NCBI GenBank assembly: GCA_035468355.1
Contig: DATITA010000108.1
Location: forward strand, 1 to 5,839
Direction of reading: 5' to 3'
DNA length: 5,839 nt
From: DATKSS01 sp035468355
GTDB taxonomy: Bacteria > Chloroflexota > Dormibacteria > Dormibacterales > Dormibacteraceae
Shown here: positions 1-5,839 of the stretch, one piece after another
How the letters are laid out: the number at the start of each line of letters is the position of its first letter
How positions within the stretch are numbered: the stretch's first letter is position 1
Program-made: the position numbers and the translations under genes
The notes under the pieces: model-generated
Told to the model about the DNA's origin: nothing
Seen by the model: only the letters and a program-made list of their open reading frames with translations
The model's database searches: none

Positions 1-1005
1 CGCCTGCAACCAGCCGGGCTCTGCCCTGATCTCGCCCACCCGGGCGCCCGCCCAGTTCCGCACGGTCGGTGCGACGAACCCGGCGAGGGCGGGATCGTGG
101 AGCTCGTCCGGGTCGAGCCAGCCAAGCCGCTCCAGCGCCGCCATGGCGACGGCGGACATCGCCGACTGGTCGCCGGCCTCGAGCTTGATGGCCAGCGCAG
201 GCCCACCGGGGCGGCGCAGGGCCACCCACACGCCCGCCGCTCCTCCCTTGACGGTCAGCGACGAGCCCGCCGCAGCGAGCAGGGCGGTGTCGAAACGCTC
301 CCTGCCGGCAACGAGGTAGGGGTGCGCGGCCATGGAGTCCTGGCAGCGGCGGAATCCCGGGTCAGCGCTTGCCGCCGCAAACATCCGAGCGACGGCCCAC
401 AGGGGCAGGCCGTAGGTGGGCAGCCCGCAACCGTCAATCCCGACCGGCGCGGCAGCGAGGTCGACGGAGGCCAGCCCGGCCATGATCCCGCGGATCTCGA
501 CCTGGAGGGGGTGATCGCTGGCGGCGTAGCCGGTGGTGGGCCAGCCGCGGACCGCGCACACCGCGAGCATGCCGGCGTGCTTGCCCGAGCAGTTGTTGGT
601 CAGCCGGGACGCCCGCCCGCCGGCGGCGAGGACCGCCTCAGCGGACTGGTCGTCCATGGGGAGCTGCGGTCCGCAGCTCAGCGACGCCTCGTCGAGGCCA
701 GCGCGGCCGAGCAACCGCTGGACGACCGCGACGTGGACGGGCTCGCCGCCATGCGATGAGCAGGCGATCGCGACCTCCTCGACGGAGAGGTCGAGGCGCG
801 CCCCCACCTCCCGCACCAGCGGGAGCGCCTGGATCGGCTTGACGCAGCTCCGGACGGTGGTGACTGCGCCGGCGTCGCCGGCGCCCGCGACCAGTCTGCC
901 CCCGCTATCGACAACCGCCAGGTGTCCGCGGATGACCGCCTCGAGGGCGGTCCCGCGACGGATGGTCGCGAGATGAGCCGGAGGCGGGGTGGGCACGACC
1001 GGCAA
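1..1005 (-). CDS. Asparaginase, PF06089 / ReAV-like family (C-terminus cut by window edge)
   Basis: This frame is open from the TTG at 1005 to base 1 (335 codons, no stop), so only the last few residues should be missing; the family is usually about 310-370 residues. It should hydrolyse L-asparagine to aspartate and ammonia in the cytoplasm. Numbered from the TTG, I see S53-C-V-K56 followed by PIQALPLV, S83-S84-H-G-G-E, N-N-C139-S-G-K142-H-A-G-M, G-I-D191-G-C193-G-L-P, and K253-G-G-A. From memory of the Rhizobium etli enzyme ReAV, these match its Ser-x-x-Lys pair, second catalytic Ser, Cys/Lys/Cys metal site with Asp, and second Lys; the offset is a constant 4-5 residues up to C193. An in-frame TGA at 1044-1042 limits the start; TTG (1005) and GTG (996) are the candidates, neither with a clear ribosome site. 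It begins 31-40 nt after the zinc-ribbon gene and is probably cotranscribed with it. Family assignment is firm; the exact start is not. Confidence 0.9.
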   Translation of the reverse strand, partial: MPVVPTPPPAHLATIRRGTALEAVIRGHLAVVDSGGRLVAGAGDAGAVTTVRSCVKPIQALPLVREVGARLDLSVEEVAIACSSHGGEPVHVAVVQRLLGRAGLDEASLSCGPQLPMDDQSAEAVLAAGGRASRLTNNCSGKHAGMLAVCAVRGWPTTGYAASDHPLQVEIRGIMAGLASVDLAAAPVGIDGCGLPTYGLPLWAVARMFAAASADPGFRRCQDSMAAHPYLVAGRERFDTALLAAAGSSLTVKGGAAGVWVALRRPGGPALAIKLEAGDQSAMSAVAMAALERLGWLDPDELHDPALAGFVAPTVRNWAGARVGEIRAEPGWLQA

Positions 1006-1036
1006 GTGTTGCAGGCCGCGCCAACTCAGCGAACGG

Positions 1037-1231
1037 TTAGATCAGCCCCGCCATGGCGGTCTGGCGATGGAAACGCACGCGGCAGCGCTGGCACTTGAAG
1101 ACCAGGCGCAGTCCCAGCCTGCCGATCACCCCCGCCTCGCGGTCGAGACAGTTCGGGCAGATCGCGTGCTCCTCGGTAAACTCGGTGGGCACATCCTTCA
1201 GCGGCAGTTCAACGGGCTTGTACTTCCTCAT
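1037..1231 (-). CDS. Small zinc-ribbon protein, function unknown
   Basis: A 64-residue protein (67 if the ATG at 1240 is used) ending in TAA at 1039-1037. Numbered from the upstream ATG, it has two CxxC knuckles, C28-P-N-C31 and C50-Q-R-C53, 18 residues apart. This is the pattern of a four-cysteine zinc ribbon that would bind one zinc ion. The N-terminal part is lysine- and glutamate-rich; the C-terminal part is basic (K-C-Q-R-C-R-V-R-F-H-R). There is no signal peptide or membrane segment, so it should be cytoplasmic. I prefer the ATG at 1231 because a -10 box ends exactly 7 nt before it, making the transcript leaderless; with the 1240 start the -10 would overlap the start codon. The gene lies between the transporter stop (1250) and the asparaginase. 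I do not recognise a named family. Nucleic-acid binding or a regulatory role is possible, but nothing in the sequence shows it. Confidence 0.7.
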   Translation of the reverse strand: MRKYKPVELPLKDVPTEFTEEHAICPNCLDREAGVIGRLGLRLVFKCQRCRVRFHRQTAMAGLI

Positions 1232-1266
1232 GGGGTGCATGGTAGCACTCTATGGGACAGTGTCAA
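1231..1266 (-). promoter_or_regulatory. Predicted leaderless promoter of the zinc-ribbon gene
   Basis: On the minus strand TTGACA (1266-1261) matches the -35 consensus at all six positions. After a 16-nt spacer comes TACCAT (1244-1239), a -10 match at T1, A2 and T6 plus A5. Seven bases later the A of an in-frame ATG (1231) falls at the expected start of transcription. The -35 lies inside the last codons of the transporter gene, so this is an internal promoter in an otherwise closely packed group. It would also drive the asparaginase. Confidence 0.6.
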
Positions 1267-2515
1267 TATCAGATTTAGCCCCAGTCGGGGGGGGAGGACG
1301 GCGGACCAGGCGGAATTCGCCGAGGATGTGCCGGCGACGCCTCTCGACCCGCACGTCGCGCCTCTGCTCGGTGAAGACCTCGGGGTGGCTGCTCTTGGCA
1401 TCGCCCATCCCGGCACGCACGAACACAGCCGTGAGGCTGGCCAGGGGAACCGCCACGAAAGCGCCGAGGAAACCGCCCAGCTCGATGCCCGCGAAGAGGG
1501 CGAGGATGGTCACCAGCGGGTGCAGCCTCACGAACCGCGCCTGGATGCGCGGCGCCAGGAGGTACCCCTCGACCATGTGGATGGCGATGAAGAGGAGGCC
1601 CGCCCACACCGCGGTGACGGGGCTCTTGGTCAGGGCGAGCAGGATTGCCACGGCCCCCCCGACGAATGCTCCCACCAGGGGGATCAGCTCGAAGGCCCCG
1701 GCGGCGATCGCGACCACGATGGGGAACGGCACGCCGATGACCCAGCATCCCAGCCCGGCCATCACGCCGACGATGGCGGCCATGAGCAGCTGGCCGCGCA
1801 CGTAACCTCCGACCACGACGCCGAAGGCGTCAAAGGCGAAGTTGGCCTCACTGCGCACCCGTCCCGGCAGCAGGTTGACGATCCCGCCGCGCAGCTGCTC
1901 ACCGTCCTTGATCATCCAGAACGCCACCACCAGTGTGACCAGGATGTCGAGCAGGATGGTGACCGTCGACCCCACCACGTTGAGCAGGACCCCGGCCACC
2001 CTGCTGGAGACGTCGCTGCTGATCGTCGTGCCGACGCCGTTGCCGCTGAGTTGGATGCCGTGGCTGGCGAGCTGCGTGCGCACGGTGGTGGCAACGTCGT
2101 TGAACTGCTTGATCAGCGCGGGGCCCTGCTTGCTCAGCTGCGATGCCTCATCGACGATCGGCGTGGCGATCAGGTAGCCGATGCCTGCGATCACCCCGAT
2201 GCCGACAAGGAGGGTCAGGAGGATGGCCGCAGTCCGCGGGGGGTGCAGCCGATCCTCGACCATCTGCACGATCGGCCCCGCGATGAAGGCGATCACCGAG
2301 CCAAAGAGGACGTAGAGGACCACAGTGAGCAGCGCGCCCAGCACGGACTGCACCATGCCGAGCAGCTGGACTGCGACGAAGATGGTCACCAGGATGGCTG
2401 CGGCGCGGATCCACCACCACGTGGACCTGCGGATGTCGGCGGGCGGTCCTTTGACGGGGTCCGGTGCAGTCCTGTTAGCCTGAGTTGGGGCGCCGCGGGC
2501 CTCCCGGTCGGTCAT
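1250..2515 (-). CDS. AI-2E/PerM family transporter-like membrane protein
   Basis: A 421-residue polytopic inner-membrane protein, near the usual family length of 340-400 plus tails. Hydrophobic segments lie at about 34-56, 59-85, 97-120, 176-202, 233-260, 263-295, 298-320 and 332-366. The long central soluble stretch (about 121-175) is typical of the family. Family motifs include GGYVRGQLL (236-244), FELIPLVGAF (275-284), a segment Y318-L-L-A-P-R-I-Q, and LHPLVTILALFAG (331-343). Members export autoinducer-2, act as Na+/H+ antiporters or have unknown substrates; nothing here decides the cargo. I chose the ATG at 2515 because a -10 box lies 7 nt upstream and the protein becomes hydrophobic only from residue 34. 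The frame stays open about 98 codons further upstream, but that part is low-complexity sequence opposite the divergent gene. The tail after residue 366 is basic, proline-rich and contains a run of eight C's, so it is unlikely to be conserved. Confidence 0.9.
   Translation of the reverse strand: MTDREARGAPTQANRTAPDPVKGPPADIRRSTWWWIRAAAILVTIFVAVQLLGMVQSVLGALLTVVLYVLFGSVIAFIAGPIVQMVEDRLHPPRTAAILLTLLVGIGVIAGIGYLIATPIVDEASQLSKQGPALIKQFNDVATTVRTQLASHGIQLSGNGVGTTISSDVSSRVAGVLLNVVGSTVTILLDILVTLVVAFWMIKDGEQLRGGIVNLLPGRVRSEANFAFDAFGVVVGGYVRGQLLMAAIVGVMAGLGCWVIGVPFPIVVAIAAGAFELIPLVGAFVGGAVAILLALTKSPVTAVWAGLLFIAIHMVEGYLLAPRIQARFVRLHPLVTILALFAGIELGGFLGAFVAVPLASLTAVFVRAGMGDAKSSHPEVFTEQRRDVRVERRRRHILGEFRLVRRPPPPTGAKSDIDTVP
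2451..2481 (+). promoter_or_regulatory. Possible upstream promoter for the LysM/CHAP gene
   Basis: TTGACG (2451-2456), a 19-nt spacer and an extended -10 (TG at 2473-2474, then TAGCCT at 2476-2481) resemble the proximal promoter 106 bp downstream. The two share the 10-mer CTGTTAGCCT. This copy lies inside the 5' coding part of the divergent transporter gene, and its transcript would run antisense across that gene's start. The long spacer and the coding location make this a weak call. Confidence 0.25.
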
Positions 2516-2528
2516 CGAAGTCAGTGTA
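2515..2528 (-). promoter_or_regulatory. Predicted -10 box of a leaderless promoter for the AI-2E family gene
   Basis: On the minus strand TACACT (2528-2523) is followed by exactly seven bases and then the ATG at 2515. This is the same -10-N7-ATG spacing as at the zinc-ribbon gene. There is no recognisable -35 at the expected distance (about 2551-2546), so the call rests on the -10 and its position. No Shine-Dalgarno sequence precedes this ATG, which agrees with a leaderless mRNA. Confidence 0.5.
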
Positions 2529-2557
2529 CGGGTGGTGTCCGCTCGCGCCGTGCCTTT

Positions 2558-2587
2558 TTGACTGTGACCATCGGGCTCTGTTAGCCT
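2558..2587 (+). promoter_or_regulatory. Predicted promoter of the LysM/CHAP gene
   Basis: TTGACT (2558-2563) matches five of six -35 positions. An 18-nt spacer leads to an extended -10: TG at 2579-2580 and TAGCCT at 2582-2587. Transcription would begin near 2595, leaving a short 5' leader of about 24 nt before the GTG at 2619. It lies in the 103-bp divergent region and points away from the transporter promoter. Confidence 0.5.
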
Positions 2588-2618
2588 CCGGCGCGGCCTG
2601 ATCGTTGGGGGAACGGTC

Positions 2619-3551
2619 GTGACGTCCCGGGGGACGCTCCGTGAGGAGGGGGATACCATCCGCGGTAACCGACATCGACTCATCCGGCACGCGTGGGTTC
2701 TTCTTGCCGCGGTTCTCCTGCCCGTGCTGGCGCCGCGGGCAACCTCGCCCGTCTCGGCGGTGATCTCTCCCCCTGCGGCCAACGCCGACATCATCCTCAG
2801 CGCCGTCATCGAACGGCCGGCGGTCGTCCCCCCGATCGCGGCCCGACCGGCTCAGACCGTGGTGGTCAGCTCCGGCCAGACGGTTGAGTCACTCGCAGTC
2901 GCGGACCACTCCGATGCCTCGGCCATCCGCTGGGCCAACGGACTCCCCACCGGTGCACAGCCGGCTGTGGGGACCGTTCTCCTGCTCCCGCCCAGCGCCG
3001 CCGCCCTGGTGCCCGTGCTGCCCGGCGAGCGTCCCAGCCACTTCGCCAAGAGGCTTGGGCTCGACCCGCGGGTTCTCCTCGACTACAACGCCCTGGCCAA
3101 GGACACGCCGCGCCCCGCCGGCACCTACCTCCAGGTTCCGGTCACGGCCGCTCCGTCCGGCGCGTTGGTGGGCCGCTACTTCTCGCGCGCCGCTGGGGGA
3201 GTCCCTTCAGTGTCTGCGGTCCACGCGCCCGTCCCCGACGGGTTCCCCTACGGCCAGTGCACCTACTACGCGGCATCACGCCGCAACGTCACCTGGGCGG
3301 GCAACGCGGGCTGGTGGTTCGGCGCGGCCAACGGCATCCGCCCCGAGGGTCACGTCGCCGTTGCGGGCGCGATCGTCGTGTTCCACACCGGCTGGTTCGG
3401 ACATGTCGCCATCGTGGAGAGCGTCAACCCTGACGGCAGCTTCCTGATCTCCGAGATGAACTATTACGGCGACGGAGGAGGATGGGGGCGCGTGGACCAT
3501 CGCACCATCTCCCACGCCGATTTCTGGTCCGTCACCGGGTTCATCTACTAG
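2619..3551 (+). CDS. Exported LysM-CHAP peptidoglycan hydrolase
   Basis: A 310-residue protein when read from the GTG at 2619. A basic stretch (R15-R23) leads into a hydrophobic segment at about 26-38, the signal peptide or membrane anchor. Two LysM-like modules follow, at about 79-124 and 129-175, which would hold the protein on peptidoglycan. A linker (176-205) leads to a C-terminal CHAP domain (about 208-310). The papain-like catalytic residues can be read as C214 in Y-G-Q-C-T-Y-Y-A, H262 in G-H-V-A-I-V-E, and E279 or N281 in S-E-M-N-Y. CHAP enzymes cleave peptide or amide bonds in the cell wall, often during division or wall remodelling. This looks like a housekeeping hydrolase, not a phage lysin: it has a signal segment and no phage neighbours. 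GGGGGAA at 2607-2613 could serve the GTG start. However, a stronger GAGGAGGGGG at 2643-2652 sits before an in-frame ATC at 2658, which would give a shorter, more typical signal peptide. Confidence 0.88.
   Translation: MTSRGTLREEGDTIRGNRHRLIRHAWVLLAAVLLPVLAPRATSPVSAVISPPAANADIILSAVIERPAVVPPIAARPAQTVVVSSGQTVESLAVADHSDASAIRWANGLPTGAQPAVGTVLLLPPSAAALVPVLPGERPSHFAKRLGLDPRVLLDYNALAKDTPRPAGTYLQVPVTAAPSGALVGRYFSRAAGGVPSVSAVHAPVPDGFPYGQCTYYAASRRNVTWAGNAGWWFGAANGIRPEGHVAVAGAIVVFHTGWFGHVAIVESVNPDGSFLISEMNYYGDGGGWGRVDHRTISHADFWSVTGFIY
2643..2660 (+). promoter_or_regulatory. Strong Shine-Dalgarno-like sequence before an in-frame ATC codon
   Basis: GAGGAGGGGG (2643-2652) is the best anti-16S match upstream of any gene in the window. 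GGAGG ends 8 nt before ATC at 2658-2660, which is in frame with the LysM/CHAP gene. No ATG, GTG or TTG lies at that distance in this frame. It may be a rare ATC start, an ATG changed to ATC, or a chance purine run inside the coding sequence. Confidence 0.3.
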
Positions 3552-3564
3552 CCGGGAAGAGCAG

Positions 3565-3666
3565 CCGTTGGCTGCAGGGCGCAGTGGCGTCCTGCTTCAA
3601 CCTCGCGGCGCACTTGGATGCGCCGCGTCAGATTCAGCTGGACGCCACTGCGCCCTGCGCCAACGG
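3565..3666 (-). repeat. Hairpin element, copy 1 (conserved core, unknown family)
   Basis: Outer arms 3565-3592 and 3640-3666 pair for 27 bp with only T3573 bulged. An inner hairpin, 3604-3612 with 3619-3627, has 9 bp and the loop cttgga. Between them is an internal loop of 11 and 12 nt. Read on the minus strand, the core is TCCAGCTGAATCTGA, the inner hairpin, then GAGGTTGAAGCAGGA; both 15-mers recur exactly in copy 2. The element begins 13 nt after the TAG of the LysM/CHAP gene, and a T-rich stretch (TTCCTTTCT, 3667-3675) follows the stem, so it may also end that transcript. It could be a structured RNA, a 3' mRNA end element or a palindromic repeat of the genome. I cannot assign it to a known family. 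Strand is given by the core as written. Confidence 0.75.
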
Positions 3667-3823
3667 TTCCTTTCTGGTGAGTTGGACCCGTATCGGAACA
3701 GGATCCGCATGGGAGCTGGTCACTGGTTGCCACTGGTGGCGTTGGGGCACAGTGGTTCCTGGCCTTGGACGTACGCCAGTCCGAAGTGCCTTACCGGCTA
3801 GCGCAGTGCGGGCGGTCCCACCA
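3667..3823. other. Spacer between the two hairpin elements
   Basis: 157 nt with no credible reading frame or tRNA. It contains a tandem decamer (3721-3740) and two loosely related segments, 3665-3686 and 3754-3770. Both of these begin GGTTCCT and end TTGGAC. Whether it forms one unit with the hairpins is not clear. Confidence 0.5.
3721..3740 (+). repeat. Tandem decamer repeat
   Basis: CACTGGTTGC is followed directly by CACTGGTGGC, matching at nine of ten positions. It lies in the middle of the spacer between the hairpin elements. Only two units are present. Confidence 0.5.
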
Positions 3824-3935
3824 TAGGCAGCGGTGGGTGGCGAGGGCGCAGGGCTCCAGCTGAATCTGAACGGCGCACAAAAGTGCGCCTCTGAGGTTGA
3901 AGCAGGAGGCCTGCGCCCTCGCCTCCCGCCGCCTA
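3824..3935 (+). repeat. Hairpin element, copy 2 (inverted relative to copy 1)
   Basis: Outer arms 3824-3857 and 3905-3935 pair for roughly 28-30 bp. Interruptions are a bulge at 3851, one at 3909, a T-T mismatch (3838/3924) and a 3-nt bulge (3829-3831). The inner hairpin, 3872-3878 with 3883-3889, has 7 bp and the loop AAAA. The core 15-mers are TCCAGCTGAATCTGA (3855-3869) and GAGGTTGAAGCAGGA (3893-3907), identical to copy 1 read on the opposite strand. The outer stems diverge but stay paired: the fourth pair outward from the internal loop is G-C in copy 1 and C-G here. The outer stem ends 12 nt from the stop codon of the response regulator gene. No T-tract follows on the minus strand, so it is not a standard intrinsic terminator for that gene. 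Confidence 0.75.
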
Positions 3936-3947
3936 CCGTTCAGGCGA

Positions 3948-5839
<1,892 letters not shown>

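Larger units (their letters stand above)
3552..3947. other. Convergent intergenic region without a credible gene, holding paired hairpin elements
   Basis: Between the stop of the LysM/CHAP gene and the stop of the response regulator, no open frame shows protein-like composition or family motifs. The open frames crossing it run into neighbouring genes in the wrong frame. The region is filled by two large hairpins and a 157-nt middle part. Both genes point into it, so it must at least contain their transcript ends. Confidence 0.8.

Noticed and set aside
97..976. Plus-strand open frames at 97-759 and 533-976
   Set aside because: They are shadows of the asparaginase gene on the minus strand, which shows conserved catalytic motifs along its whole length.
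989..2584. Long plus-strand open frame of 531 codons
   Set aside because: It is opposite the zinc-ribbon and AI-2E genes, which have clear family motifs. Its product is rich in D, H, E, G and R, as expected from the reverse complement of a GC-rich membrane protein gene.
2516..2809. N-terminal extension of the AI-2E family gene to 2809
   Set aside because: The extra 98 residues are low-complexity, overlap the promoter region and the 5' part of the divergent gene, and have no family similarity. The ATG at 2515 has a well-placed -10 box.
3565..3666. Simple intrinsic terminator for the LysM/CHAP gene
   Set aside because: A terminating role is possible, since a T-rich stretch follows. But the stem is far longer than usual, has a large conserved internal loop and recurs at 3824-3935 without a T-tract on the gene's strand. 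Termination alone does not explain it.
3565..3935. CRISPR array
   Set aside because: There are only two copies, in inverted orientation, about 100 nt each and diverged in their arms, with no regular spacers and no cas genes.
3552..3947. tRNA or other standard RNA gene in the convergent gap
   Set aside because: No cloverleaf, no GTTCGANNC T-loop and no acceptor stem with the right spacing could be found.

Overview
The window reads as GC-rich bacterial chromosome with six protein genes and no sign of plasmid, phage or transposase genes. Likely hosts are a high-GC Terrabacteria-type lineage (Actinobacteriota, Chloroflexota, Dormibacterota or similar). That placement is an inference from base composition, from two starts where a -10 hexamer sits exactly 7 nt before an ATG (leaderless mRNA geometry), and from weak or absent Shine-Dalgarno sequences. 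No marker gene fixes the phylum.

Left part (1-2515, all minus strand, transcribed right to left): an AI-2E/PerM-family membrane protein (2515-1250), then a 64-67-residue zinc-ribbon protein (1231 or 1240 to 1037), then an asparaginase of the PF06089 (ReAV-like) family. The asparaginase runs off the left edge and was recovered by reading the minus strand; it needs a TTG or GTG start. The zinc-ribbon gene appears to have its own promoter inside the last codons of the transporter gene, so the group can be read as one long transcript or two.

Middle (2516-3551): a 103-bp divergent intergenic region carries a promoter for each side. To its right, on the plus strand, is an exported cell-wall protein with a signal segment, two LysM-like modules and a C-terminal CHAP amidase/endopeptidase domain. 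Its start is unclear: the GTG at 2619 fits the open frame, but the best ribosome-binding site points to an in-frame ATC at 2658.

Convergent gap (3552-3947, 396 bp, no credible gene): this is the most unusual part. It holds two large hairpins, 3565-3666 and 3824-3935. They are diverged inverted copies of one element: identical 15-nt conserved sequences on each side of a short terminal hairpin, flanked by long outer stems whose sequence differs but whose pairing is kept. Each copy starts about a dozen bases after the stop codon of its neighbouring gene, and both have the same orientation relative to that gene. I do not recognise the family.

Right part (3948-5839, minus strand): a hybrid sensor histidine kinase (end of a GAF domain, HisKA, HATPase_c, REC; N-terminus off the right edge) followed, with an ATGA overlap, by an OmpR/PhoB-type response regulator. 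They form a two-gene signalling operon whose promoter lies outside the window.
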